Shown: piece after piece, positions 8,462 through 17,083 of the stretch
Numbering within the stretch: the stretch's first letter is position 1
Layout of the letters: each line of letters begins with the position of its first letter
Source: Melioribacteraceae bacterium
GTDB lineage: Bacteria > Bacteroidota > Ignavibacteria > Ignavibacteriales > Melioribacteraceae
NCBI GenBank assembly: GCA_021739765.1
Contig: JAIPBD010000006.1
Span: 124,001-188,000, forward strand
Direction of reading: 5' to 3'
Length of the DNA: 64,000 bases
Position numbers and translations under genes: made by a program
The notes under the pieces: generated by a model
Database searches by the model: none
What the model was told of the DNA's origin: nothing
What the model saw: the letters and a program-made list of their open reading frames with translations, nothing else

Positions 8462-9108
8462 TTGAGAGAATCTAAAATAAAATCCTTTAAAGCACCGGTT
8501 GTCTCTAAATAATAGTCAGCTTCCATCCCCAAAACTTCATTCTTAGCATAGCAATCATACAACACCGACGCGACTCTCACACCTGCATTCCTGGCGGCTT
8601 TAATATCAGCGATCGCGTCACCAATCATTAAAACTCTGTCCGGATTTAATTCAAAGTTTTCAACAAAAAGGTCAATACCTTCACGCGAAGGTTTATGATC
8701 TTTAATATCGTCGCCAGTAACAATCATGTCGAAATATTGTTTTATCTCAAATTCTTCCAGTGTAATCATTGCGCTGTCCCTGCCCTTTCCGGTGTATATT
8801 GAAATCGGGAATCCGGATGATTTAATTGATTGTAATATTTCCGCAATATCATTGTGAAGAAGAGCTAAGGAATTATGATTTTCGGAATAAAACTTAAAAT
8901 AATCATCCCGTGCCGAAGCATAATTTTCGCCCATGAAATCCTTTAAGATTACATCTTCAGTCGGACCGAACAACTTTGTAATTTCGGAATCAGAAAAAGA
9001 TTCACCAAGATATTTTTGAGTAACAAATCTAAACGATTCAAAAATCAATTTATTTGTATTGGTTAGTGTTCCATCTACGTCAAAAATAAAACCGTCAAAT
9101 TTAGACAA
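8458..9108 (-). CDS. HAD-superfamily phosphatase (phosphoglycolate phosphatase-like)
   Basis: 216 residues, a HAD hydrolase with a C1-type cap. Motif I is FIFDVDGTL with Asp10 (nucleophile) and Asp12 (acid/base); motif II is the Thr of IYTGKG near residue 105; motif III is the Lys of KPSREG; motif IV is MIGDAIADIKAA with two acidic residues. This arrangement fits Gph/PpaX-type enzymes that remove phosphate from phosphoglycolate, pyrophosphate or sugar phosphates. Soluble, no signal peptide. It lies two bases downstream of the propeller protein gene on the same strand and probably shares its transcript. Confidence 0.8.
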   Translation of the reverse strand: MSKFDGFIFDVDGTLTNTNKLIFESFRFVTQKYLGESFSDSEITKLFGPTEDVILKDFMGENYASARDDYFKFYSENHNSLALLHNDIAEILQSIKSSGFPISIYTGKGRDSAMITLEEFEIKQYFDMIVTGDDIKDHKPSREGIDLFVENFELNPDRVLMIGDAIADIKAARNAGVRVASVLYDCYAKNEVLGMEADYYLETTGALKDFILDSLN

Positions 9109-9110
9109 AA

Positions 9111-10922
9111 TCAGTTCCTTGAATTAAATATTGTAACATCACCATTTAGATTAATAACCATAAATTTATTACTTTCCAATTTGATAACAGAATACGTTGG
9201 AGCAAAACCGGTAAACAAAATTTTATCGATCGTATAGTTTGTATTTACACGATATATAAAACCATCGGAAGCCGGAAAAAATTTTGTGCCGTTAAAATCG
9301 ATGGTAGAAGAGGGCATTGAATCATAACCAAAATCAAGTTTCCTATCTCTTACCCAATTTCCGTTTCGCGAATCAAGAATATGAAAATGATCTTTTGCGC
9401 TTTTAACGTAAATAACTTTACCATTGTTCGAAATCCCGATGCTTTCATTTGCGTTGTAAGAATCTTTTACCCAATAAGAACCTCCGAGAAGTAAATCCAT
9501 CGCGTAAACTTTTCCATCGCGCGATGTCAGGTATAATCTATTTTGATCTACAACAGGATAAACAAGAGTCGGCGCGTCTTTGGGATTATCGGTCAATTGA
9601 TATTTCCACACAAGCCAACCATTTTTCGCGTCGATGCAATATAAATTTCCGTCACGGCTCGTAAAAATGATTTTATTCCCAACTTGATGCGGCATTCCCT
9701 CCACTGCATCTTTGGCGGTTTTATTAACCCAAATCTCTTCAAGCGTCTCCAGATCATAACAATAAACCGCGCCGCTCTCCGTTCCAAGTATAACAGCCGC
9801 GTTTGATTCGGATGATTTCGGAACCAGCAATTCTTTTGTTCCGGTGTATTCAAAAGCATAAAGATCGGAGGTGATTTTATGGTCAAACCCGATAGACTGC
9901 AAATTTAATCCGGTTGTGGCATCGAGGGTAAATAAATCACCACGAAAAGTTGCCACTGCCAGAAAATTATCCAAAGCGGCAGGTTTACCTGAGATCATAC
10001 CGAAAGTATCAAACTCCCAAATGGAAGTGAATGAAGAATCGTAGGCGGTTAATAATCCAAATTCATCGTAAAGAAGTAATTTATCTCCATAGATCAACGG
10101 TTCTGAATGAATAGTTTGCTTTAGAGATAATTTCTTTTCGATTGAAACTGAACGGTCTTTAAATGACGGCGAGTTACTTGGAGAAAATTCAAAAATATTT
10201 TGCGCACTTGGAAAAATTATGGAATCGTTATTTTCATAAACTTTTATTTCATTCTCAAATATTTTTATCTCTTTATAAAAAGGTGAAGATGTATTGTTAA
10301 ATACGATCTGATTTAAATTTTTAGCTTCTTTATCCGAATCAATGTAAGGATTTCGAACGGAGATTATAGCCCGGACATCAAATCCATTTAAAGACTCCAG
10401 TAAATTTTCGTTGTTATAAGGGTGTTGAGCAAATTGAAAATTTGTGAATAAAATTATTTTTTCATTTTTGCTGATAGAAAGAAGTTCTTTTTTCAGCCAT
10501 TGTATAGACTCAATTGGTATAAAACCAAGTTCAGTAACCCGAGAGGAAGACGAAATCCCGATTAACCGGTATTGGCCAACCTTTTTTATAAAATTGTAAT
10601 CTCCAAAATTTTCATAGAAATGGCTTTTTCCTGCTTTATTGTAGTTCACCTCGTTTTGACCGGCTAACAGAAGTGGAGGAACACCAAAACCGTCAAAAAC
10701 AATTGAGGCCTCCTCAAACTGTGATTTGGTACCGCTCTCAGTGAAATTTCCCATGATCACATTTTGATTGATTCTCTCATTTGAAAGCGCCTTTAATAAA
10801 ACTGAATCCGCTTCGTTGGATATTTGCGGACCGGAAATGTTTAATCCGAAAAGAACGCCAAATTTTGCTTCTTGGGCAAAAATAAAGGAGCTAAGTAAAA
10901 ATGTAAGTAGTAGTGTCTTCAT
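9111..10922 (-). CDS. Secreted protein: degenerate metallophosphatase domain plus PQQ-like beta-propeller
   Basis: 603 residues from the ATG at 10922; a TTG at 10931 would add MIF but weaken the signal peptide MKTLLLTFLLSSFIFA. Residues 20-195 follow the calcineurin-like phosphoesterase fold, but every expected metal ligand is changed: GLN (26-28) where DxH belongs, GNFTESG (58-64) for GDxxxSG, GQNEV (88-92) for GNHEV, and TNFQF for a His strand. Residues 270-600 form a beta-propeller of PQQ/BamB type with repeats such as VYCYDLETLEEIWVN, LYCIDAKNGWLVWKY and VYAMDLLLGGSYWV. It is probably periplasmic or surface exposed, with a binding rather than catalytic N-terminal domain. No ligand can be named. 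Confidence 0.72.
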   Translation of the reverse strand: MKTLLLTFLLSSFIFAQEAKFGVLFGLNISGPQISNEADSVLLKALSNERINQNVIMGNFTESGTKSQFEEASIVFDGFGVPPLLLAGQNEVNYNKAGKSHFYENFGDYNFIKKVGQYRLIGISSSSRVTELGFIPIESIQWLKKELLSISKNEKIILFTNFQFAQHPYNNENLLESLNGFDVRAIISVRNPYIDSDKEAKNLNQIVFNNTSSPFYKEIKIFENEIKVYENNDSIIFPSAQNIFEFSPSNSPSFKDRSVSIEKKLSLKQTIHSEPLIYGDKLLLYDEFGLLTAYDSSFTSIWEFDTFGMISGKPAALDNFLAVATFRGDLFTLDATTGLNLQSIGFDHKITSDLYAFEYTGTKELLVPKSSESNAAVILGTESGAVYCYDLETLEEIWVNKTAKDAVEGMPHQVGNKIIFTSRDGNLYCIDAKNGWLVWKYQLTDNPKDAPTLVYPVVDQNRLYLTSRDGKVYAMDLLLGGSYWVKDSYNANESIGISNNGKVIYVKSAKDHFHILDSRNGNWVRDRKLDFGYDSMPSSTIDFNGTKFFPASDGFIYRVNTNYTIDKILFTGFAPTYSVIKLESNKFMVINLNGDVTIFNSRN

Positions 10923-11093
10923 AAAAATCAATTATTTAATAACAAATGTAGTAATTATTGAACTGCCTTTTTAGCGTCGGCACAGAAACTTATACAATAG
11001 TATCGAGTAAAAGTTATATTGAGTCCGATATAAAGTAAATTGATATTCGAACCACCCTTACGTATATTTCACGCTTGTTATTTTTTGAGAAAA

Positions 11094-12887
11094 ATGAATA
11101 AAATAAGAAATTTTTGCATAGTCGCTCACATTGATCACGGTAAATCCACAATTGCAGATGGATTATTGGAATCAACAGGCACAGTTACCGAAAGGGAAGC
11201 CAAATCTCAATTATTGGATGATATGGACCTTGAACGTGAGCGGGGAATTACAATTAAATCGCACGCGATTCAAATGCGATATAAATCGAATGCCGGTGAT
11301 CAATACACATTTAATTTGATCGATACGCCTGGCCATGTTGATTTTTCATACGAAGTATCACGCTCGCTTGCAGCATGTGAAGGCGCTCTTCTTGTTGTTG
11401 ATGCGGCGCAGGGAGTGGAAGCGCAGACTATCAGCAATCTTTATTTGGCAATTGATGCCGGACTGGAAATCATTCCGGTTATAAATAAAATTGACCTTCC
11501 TTCGGCAATGGTCGATGCAGTGAAGGGACAAATAATTGATCTTTTGGGATGTGAAGAAGATGAGATTATTTTAGCAAGTGCCAAGGATAGGCGGGGAATT
11601 CCTGAAATTCTTGAGGCTATCGTAAATAAAGTTCCTGCCCCAAAAGGTAGTGATGAAGAGCCGCTTCAGGCATTAATTTTTGATTCAGTTTTTGATGCGT
11701 ATCGCGGCGCTGTTGCTTACATCCGAGTTTTTAACGGAGTTCTTACCGAAAAAAGTGATCTTAAGTTTTTTGCGAGCGGAATTAAATACCAAGCTGAAGA
11801 GGTGGGTATTTTAGGCCTTCGAAAAATTCGGACAAAAGAACTGCGTGCCGGGAATGTCGGTTATTTAATCGCAAATGTGAAGGATGTACATGAAACAAAA
11901 GTGGGTGATACAGTTACTCATTTTAAGAATGGTGCACCCAAAGCATTACCCGGTTACAAGGAAATTAAACCGATGGTTTTCAGCGGATTATATCCTACAT
12001 CTTCAGAAGACTACGAGGATTTACGCGAGGCGATAGAAAAACTTCGATTAAATGATGCCGCTCTCACTTTCCAACCTGAAACTTCACTTGCGCTCGGTTT
12101 TGGTTTTCGCTGCGGATTTTTAGGTATGCTCCATATGGAGATTATCCAAGAGAGATTGGAACGGGAATATGATCAATCGATTGTAACAACACTCCCCAAC
12201 GTTGAATACTACGTTTTTACTAAAACCGGTGAGAAATTAATTGTCGATAATCCTTCCGAAATGCCGGATGCGGCAAAGATAGATTACGTTGAAGAACCGT
12301 ATATCAAAGCACAAATTGTAACACCCTCGGAGTATGTCGGAAGTGTAATGACGCTTGCGATGGAAAAGAGAGGGACGTACAAAAACACGCATTATATAGA
12401 TCCGACGAGAGCCGATTTACAATTCGAACTCCCACTTTCTGAAATAATTTTTGATTTTTATGATAAACTAAAATCCATTTCGAGAGGATACGCTTCGTTT
12501 GATTACGAATTTATTGGTTACAGAGAATCAGACTTGGTTAAACTTGATGTAATGTTAAATGGCGAACCGGTTGATGCGTTATCCGTTATTGTGCATCGTT
12601 CTAAAGCTTATGAATATGGCAAAAAAGTTAGCTCGAAACTGAAAGAATTGATTCCGCGTCAAATGTTTGAGATCGCTGTTCAGGCATCTATTGGAACAAA
12701 AGTAATTGCGCGAACTACAATAAAAGCAATGCGTAAAAATGTATTGGCTAAATGTTACGGTGGTGATATTACCCGAAAGAGAAAACTTCTCGAAAAGCAA
12801 AAAGAAGGTAAAAAACGGATGAAACAAGTGGGAAATGTTGAAATTCCGCAAGAGGCATTTTTAGCTGTTCTTCAGTTAGAGGATTAA
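11094..12887 (+). CDS. lepA: Elongation factor 4 (LepA), ribosome back-translocase GTPase
   Basis: 597 residues from the ATG at 11094, matching the family length. An upstream in-frame start at 11040 would add 18 residues not expected in LepA. The GTPase domain begins at once with [11 protein letters not shown] (G1), [12 protein letters not shown] (G2), DTPGHVDF (G3) and NKIDLP (G4). Domains II, III and V follow, with [22 protein letters not shown] typical of LepA, and the family-specific C-terminal domain ends with [17 protein letters not shown] and [14 protein letters not shown]. LepA binds the ribosome and affects initiation and translocation. It is followed after 12 bases by signal peptidase I, the classic lepA-lepB arrangement. 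Confidence 0.97.
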   Translation: MNKIRNFCIVAHIDHGKSTIADGLLESTGTVTEREAKSQLLDDMDLERERGITIKSHAIQMRYKSNAGDQYTFNLIDTPGHVDFSYEVSRSLAACEGALLVVDAAQGVEAQTISNLYLAIDAGLEIIPVINKIDLPSAMVDAVKGQIIDLLGCEEDEIILASAKDRRGIPEILEAIVNKVPAPKGSDEEPLQALIFDSVFDAYRGAVAYIRVFNGVLTEKSDLKFFASGIKYQAEEVGILGLRKIRTKELRAGNVGYLIANVKDVHETKVGDTVTHFKNGAPKALPGYKEIKPMVFSGLYPTSSEDYEDLREAIEKLRLNDAALTFQPETSLALGFGFRCGFLGMLHMEIIQERLEREYDQSIVTTLPNVEYYVFTKTGEKLIVDNPSEMPDAAKIDYVEEPYIKAQIVTPSEYVGSVMTLAMEKRGTYKNTHYIDPTRADLQFELPLSEIIFDFYDKLKSISRGYASFDYEFIGYRESDLVKLDVMLNGEPVDALSVIVHRSKAYEYGKKVSSKLKELIPRQMFEIAVQASIGTKVIARTTIKAMRKNVLAKCYGGDITRKRKLLEKQKEGKKRMKQVGNVEIPQEAFLAVLQLED

Positions 12888-12899
12888 ATTAGAGGCAAA

Positions 12900-13808
12900 A
12901 TGAGTAACGAAAATAAAACAAAACGAAATCGTCCGACAGTTAAAACTCCTCAAGAAAAGATTCTCGAATTTTTCAAAAATCTTTTTTTTGCTGCAATTGC
13001 TGCTCTTCTTATTAAATCATTTTTAATTGAAACTTCGCGAGTTCCAACTCCTTCAATGGAAAATACAATTCTTGTTGGTGATTTTCTTTTTGTAAACAAG
13101 TTTATTTATGGCTCATCTTCCCCCAGAAATATTCCCTTTACGAATATTTCACTTCCATATTTTCAACTTCCTGCATTTGCAGACCCTGAACGGGGTGATA
13201 TTGTAGTTTTTGAATTCCCCGGCTATCGTGATGATATGTACTCCGAAGAAATCCAAAATTATGTTAAAAGATGCATCGGAACTCCCGGTGACACAATTTC
13301 AATGACCGGTAAAGTTGTTTTTATAAATGGCGAAGAAATGCGAATACCAACGCATATCCAATATCGTCAGCCGGCTGTGATGCCTGTTGGTTATTCTGAT
13401 CCTAACATTTTTCCAAAGGGTAAATCTTGGAATCGGGATAATTACGGCCCTTTAGTAATACCAAAAGAAGGCGATATTCTGGAACTCAATTTGGATAATA
13501 TTGAAGGCTGGCGTACTATTATTGACCGCGAATTTGGAAAAAGGGTTGTTACAATTGAAGATTCAACAATATTTATTGATGGTAAAGAAGTCTCAAATTA
13601 TACAGTACAAAAAGATTATTACTTTATGATGGGGGATAACCGCGACAACAGTTTGGATAGCAGGTTTTGGGGATTGGTGCCCAGAGACCTCGTAATCGGA
13701 GAAGCATTTTTTATATATTGGTCATGGGATCCAAGTATTCCGATGACTGACTTCGTCAAACTTCTAAGTTCGGTTCGAATAGATCGTTTAGCCAAACTCG
13801 TGCATTAA
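12900..13808 (+). CDS. lepB: Signal peptidase I
   Basis: 302 residues, S26 family. One hydrophobic helix near the N terminus (about residues 27-43) anchors it in the inner membrane. The catalytic Ser is in RVPTPSMENTI (Ser52) and the general-base Lys in VKRCIGTPGD (Lys123); box E is MMGDNRDNSLDSR near residue 248. It cleaves signal peptides on the periplasmic face. Extra sequence between boxes C and E (about residues 140-230) makes it longer than the shortest bacterial enzymes. The window itself encodes several substrates, including the T9SS-exported subtilisin 54 bases downstream. Confidence 0.95.
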   Translation: MSNENKTKRNRPTVKTPQEKILEFFKNLFFAAIAALLIKSFLIETSRVPTPSMENTILVGDFLFVNKFIYGSSSPRNIPFTNISLPYFQLPAFADPERGDIVVFEFPGYRDDMYSEEIQNYVKRCIGTPGDTISMTGKVVFINGEEMRIPTHIQYRQPAVMPVGYSDPNIFPKGKSWNRDNYGPLVIPKEGDILELNLDNIEGWRTIIDREFGKRVVTIEDSTIFIDGKEVSNYTVQKDYYFMMGDNRDNSLDSRFWGLVPRDLVIGEAFFIYWSWDPSIPMTDFVKLLSSVRIDRLAKLVH

Positions 13809-13862
13809 TATTTTCATTGGATTATTTCACACTTTTCCTTTTCTTTTGAATTAAAAATCGAA

Positions 13863-15884
13863 ATGAAAAAAATCACCGTTATTGTATTATTTCTGCTCTT
13901 CTTTTCACCTTCTCTATTTGCGCAATCGAAATATTTGATTTTTTTTGCCGATAAAGGAGTTTCCGAAAGTCAATCATTAGAAAAATCCTCTTCAATTTAT
14001 CAAATGGCGTTTGAGTCACTTTCAAAAGAAAGTATTGATCGCCGAAAAAAAGTTTTGGGCGAGGATAATTTTATTCTTTACGAAGACCTTCCTATAAATA
14101 AAAAATATGTTGATAATATAAGCTCACTTGGAATTGAAGTAATTTATGAACTAAAATGGTTTAACGCTATTTCAGCCTTTTTAACCGATGAAAATATTCA
14201 ACAGCTTAGTAGTTTTAGTTTTATAAAGAAAATCGAACCCGTACGAAAGTTTGTCCAAAAAGAACCAAAGATTTCAAAATTGTATCCGATAGCCAATCGT
14301 CCTATTAAATCGGCTCAAAGTGATTCGCTCGATTATGGACTCTCCGAAAAACAACTCTTATTATCTGATATCCCACAAGTTCATGCAATGGGATTCACCG
14401 GTGAAAATGTTCGGATCGGGTTATTAGACACCGGATTCAAATGGAAAAATAATAGCGGACTGCAGGGTGTGAAAGTCTTATACGAACGGGATTTTGTATT
14501 TAACGATCTAATAACAGAAAATGAAGATGAAGATCATTCGAATCAACATGATCATGGAACATTCGTATTATCCGTTATTGGTTCACAGCTAAAATCCGAA
14601 GTTATCGGTGCCGCGTATAATTCTGATTTTTTATTGGCCAAAACCGAATATATCCCTACTGAAACGCATACTGAAGAAGACAATTACGCCGCAGCTCTCG
14701 AATGGATGGAGGCTCTTGGTGTTGATATTATTTCTTCATCGCTTGGATATAGCGAATTTGACGCGGACCAAATATCTTATCTAATATCCGAAATGGATGG
14801 AAAAACAACAATCGTAACTCAAGCGGCGGAATTAGCATTCCGGTTCGGAGTTTTAACTATTTCTTCTGCCGGAAACGAGGGTGACGATGCTTGGAAAATT
14901 ATCACCGCTCCTGCGGACGGTTTTAACACTCTCGCTATAGGCGCGGTTAACTCTAATGGAGAAGTTACCGGATTCAGTGGAAGAGGTCCGACGGCTGATG
15001 GAAGAATAAAGCCGGATATTATGGCTATGGGAAGTTCCGTTGTTGGATTGAATCCCGCCAGTGGAATTATACAAGGAAATGGAACATCACTTTCGGCTCC
15101 GATTGCTGCAGGTGTTGCAGCTTTACTTTACGAAGCATTTCCACATTTAAATAATCAGCAAGCAAGAGCTATTTTATTAGAATCTGGTGATCGGGTAAAT
15201 AATCCGGATAACGATTACGGTTATGGAAATGTTTCTGCTATGAAGGCCATTGCATATCCCAATCTCGAAAAAATTGGCAATGAATTTAAGCTTAATAAAA
15301 GATTCGAAAACCACGATCAAATTGAAAGTGAATCGGTGGAAATCATTTATAGCATAAATGGCGTAGTTGAGAATAATAAAAAAATGACCATTATGTCTGA
15401 TAATAGCTACTCCTTTACATTCCCACAGTTTCAAGGGGGTGATTCAATAAGTTTTCGGATAAATTATCTTAATGACGCGCAAGAAATACAAACCGAGCCT
15501 AAAACCGGTTATTACAGATTTATTTACGGTAAAAAAATCATTTATAACTTATTGAGTACTACCGAAGAAGAATATCCTCAAGATGACACAATTACTGTCA
15601 ATTCAGTTTCGAATGTATTCCCAAATCCATTTATGCCAAGTATATACACCAACGCGAAGTTTGAAGTAAATTTGAAAAATGAATCTTCTATTTCGGGAGA
15701 AATATTTAATCTCTTAGGGCAAAGTGTTTGGCGCTTCGCGAAATCCGGTTTAGAAAGCGGAACGCACCTTATTCTATGGAATGGATTGAATAATTCGGGT
15801 ACTAAAATTGGTTCCGGGGTTTATCTATATCGGTTCCAAATTGGAAATGAGAGTTTTGAAGGAAAACTTGTTGTAATTCGTTAA
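13863..15884 (+). CDS. Secreted subtilisin-like serine protease with T9SS sorting domain
   Basis: 673 residues. The signal peptide is MKKITVIVLFLLFFSPSLFA. Residues 22-150 look like an inhibitory propeptide. The S8 catalytic domain has Asp189 in GLLDTG, His231 in HDHGTF, the oxyanion Asn338 in SAGNEG and Ser409 in GNGTSLSAP, so the triad is intact. The last 90 residues are a type A T9SS sorting domain, beginning SNVFPNPFMPS and ending with YLYRFQIG and GKLVVIR, which directs export across the outer membrane. The protein should be surface-attached or released. It follows lepB after 54 bases and is probably in the same unit or has its own promoter in that AT-rich gap. Confidence 0.93.
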   Translation: MKKITVIVLFLLFFSPSLFAQSKYLIFFADKGVSESQSLEKSSSIYQMAFESLSKESIDRRKKVLGEDNFILYEDLPINKKYVDNISSLGIEVIYELKWFNAISAFLTDENIQQLSSFSFIKKIEPVRKFVQKEPKISKLYPIANRPIKSAQSDSLDYGLSEKQLLLSDIPQVHAMGFTGENVRIGLLDTGFKWKNNSGLQGVKVLYERDFVFNDLITENEDEDHSNQHDHGTFVLSVIGSQLKSEVIGAAYNSDFLLAKTEYIPTETHTEEDNYAAALEWMEALGVDIISSSLGYSEFDADQISYLISEMDGKTTIVTQAAELAFRFGVLTISSAGNEGDDAWKIITAPADGFNTLAIGAVNSNGEVTGFSGRGPTADGRIKPDIMAMGSSVVGLNPASGIIQGNGTSLSAPIAAGVAALLYEAFPHLNNQQARAILLESGDRVNNPDNDYGYGNVSAMKAIAYPNLEKIGNEFKLNKRFENHDQIESESVEIIYSINGVVENNKKMTIMSDNSYSFTFPQFQGGDSISFRINYLNDAQEIQTEPKTGYYRFIYGKKIIYNLLSTTEEEYPQDDTITVNSVSNVFPNPFMPSIYTNAKFEVNLKNESSISGEIFNLLGQSVWRFAKSGLESGTHLILWNGLNNSGTKIGSGVYLYRFQIGNESFEGKLVVIR

Positions 15885-15906
15885 ACGGAGAAAGGGCAAA
15901 TTTTTT

Positions 15907-16344
15907 ATGAACAGTAATGATGCCTCTGAATTTGTATCAAAAGTTTCTGAATTTTCTAAAAATTCCATAAGTAATAAAGAAGATTTAACAAGAATATCTG
16001 CGATTGTAATTAATAATGGATTGGAGCAAGAATTCGAAAAATTGGTTTTTAACGCCAAATTTCTTCAAGGTCTGCTAAGAATAATTAGAAACAAGGATAA
16101 TTCAATCGATGCAGAATACTTTGAAAAAGTTACCGGTGAATACCACATGGGATTAGAAAAAATAAAATCTGGTTTGAAAAATATTCTATCCTATTCAGAT
16201 GAATTCTATCGAAATATCTTTGAAGAAAAATATATGGAAATGACTCACAAAGGAATGGCAAATCTGACCGGCTTATGTGATGATTTAAGCTGGGTGAAAA
16301 TGTTTCTGAATAATGAAAAACAGAAGGCAAATGCCCGCAAATGA
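15907..16344 (+). CDS. Small helical protein of unknown function
   Basis: 145 residues, rich in Lys, Glu and Asn and predicted mostly alpha-helical with heptad-like stretches; no signal peptide or membrane segment. I recognise no family. GGAGAAAGG about 10-15 bases before the ATG is a good ribosome site, which supports real translation. It begins 22 bases after the subtilisin stop and so likely ends that operon. The stop codon lies in the loop of a GC-rich hairpin (16333-16351) that separates it from the convergent Rrf2 gene. Confidence 0.6.
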   Translation: MNSNDASEFVSKVSEFSKNSISNKEDLTRISAIVINNGLEQEFEKLVFNAKFLQGLLRIIRNKDNSIDAEYFEKVTGEYHMGLEKIKSGLKNILSYSDEFYRNIFEEKYMEMTHKGMANLTGLCDDLSWVKMFLNNEKQKANARK

Positions 16345-16351
16345 TGCGGGC
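16333..16351. terminator. GC-rich hairpin between two convergent genes
   Basis: A perfect 7-base stem (GCCCGCA / TGCGGGC) with a 5-base loop sits exactly where the plus-strand gene and the minus-strand Rrf2 gene meet, covering the stop region of both. No T run follows on either strand, so it is not a classic intrinsic terminator; it could stabilise 3' ends or work bidirectionally. Confidence 0.45.
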
Positions 16352-16779
16352 TATTTAGCTCGTTTTAAAGTTTCCGAGTATTTTTCAGCAACCTCATAAA
16401 CAGATTTACTTGAAATAAGATTGTAAATTCGATTTCTGAGTTCGGCCCATTCTTCATGAAGAGGACATGGACTCTCATCTGAACACTCTTTCAATCCTGT
16501 AACACATTTAAGATTGATTACCGGACCTTCGACACGTTCAACAATTTCCAAAATTGAACTTTTTTTAGCCAATTCGGTAATTTTAAATCCGCCGCCTCGA
16601 CCTTTAAAAGAATCGACGTAACCATATTTCGCCATTCTTTGTAATATTTTGGCAAGGTAATGTGCGGGAATATCTTCACTTTTCGCAATTTCTGAGGACA
16701 TAATCAAAGCCTCTTTTGGTTGTCGGGCCAAAAATAATATCGCTCTGATCGCATATTCGCCGGTTTTAGTGTAAATCAT
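16351..16779 (-). CDS. Rrf2-family transcriptional regulator with a cysteine triad
   Basis: 142 residues. The N-terminal winged helix (MIYTKTGEYAIRAILFLAR, then SSEIAKSEDIPAHYLAKIL as the recognition region, then FKGRGGGFKI for the wing) is the Rrf2/IscR/NsrR type. The middle contains three Cys in CVTGLKECSDESPC, spacing C-x6-C-x5-C, close to the triad that holds a 2Fe-2S or 4Fe-4S cluster in IscR, NsrR and RsrR. It is therefore a candidate sensor of iron-sulfur status, nitric oxide or redox. Targets are unknown; it is divergent from the adenylate cyclase gene across 304 bases and could regulate it. Confidence 0.88.
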   Translation of the reverse strand: MIYTKTGEYAIRAILFLARQPKEALIMSSEIAKSEDIPAHYLAKILQRMAKYGYVDSFKGRGGGFKITELAKKSSILEIVERVEGPVINLKCVTGLKECSDESPCPLHEEWAELRNRIYNLISSKSVYEVAEKYSETLKRAK

Positions 16780-16838
16780 TTTTTCAGTCCCATTATAAAT
16801 GTGAAAATAATAATTCTGGAGTTATTTATCCTATATAG

Positions 16839-16867
16839 AAATTAAGTAAATAAGTACTTTTTGTCAA
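16839..16867 (-). promoter_or_regulatory. Candidate promoter of the Rrf2-type regulator
   Basis: On the minus strand a perfect TTGACA (16867-16862) is followed after exactly 17 bases by TAATTT (16844-16839), a weak -10. The dyad AAGTACTT lies in the spacer and could bind the regulator itself, as Rrf2 proteins are often autoregulated. The -10 is poor, so the call is tentative. Confidence 0.35.
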
Positions 16868-17004
16868 GTTTTAGCAAGATTTATTAAGATAACACGTATT
16901 TTTTATGAAAGATTCCCCAATTTCGAAAAAAAAGAATTAAATTCGTCTTATCGTAGCAATAAAAGAAATCATTAATTATTTTGATTATTCTACTGTTAAT
17001 ATTG

Positions 17005-17047
17005 TGAAGAATGACCGGCTTTCAGTTCTTCATTTGTAGCGTCATTC
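17005..17047 (+). promoter_or_regulatory. Leader with two competing hairpins before the adenylate cyclase gene
   Basis: TGAAGAA at 17005-17011 pairs perfectly with TTCTTCA at 17026-17032. GAATGAC at 17009-17015 pairs perfectly with GTCATTC at 17041-17047. The two helices share bases 17009-17011 and cannot coexist, the geometry of a simple RNA switch. Both lie within 80 bases of the cyclase ATG. Whether this segment is transcribed is not known. Confidence 0.3.
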
Positions 17048-17083
17048 AAGCAATTTATTTTTAATAATTTTTAGGATGCAAAA

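Larger units (their letters stand above)
16780..17083. other. 304-base divergent intergenic region between rrf2-like gene and adenylate cyclase
   Basis: AT-rich with no open reading frame of note. It contains a minus-strand promoter candidate for the Rrf2 gene (16839-16867), a leader with two mutually exclusive 7-base helices before the cyclase gene (17005-17047), and an AGGA ribosome site at 17073-17076 seven bases before the cyclase ATG. Confidence 0.6.

Noticed and set aside
11040-11093. Upstream start that would lengthen LepA by 18 residues
   Set aside because: LepA proteins begin right at the GTPase motif; the extra residues are outside the family pattern.
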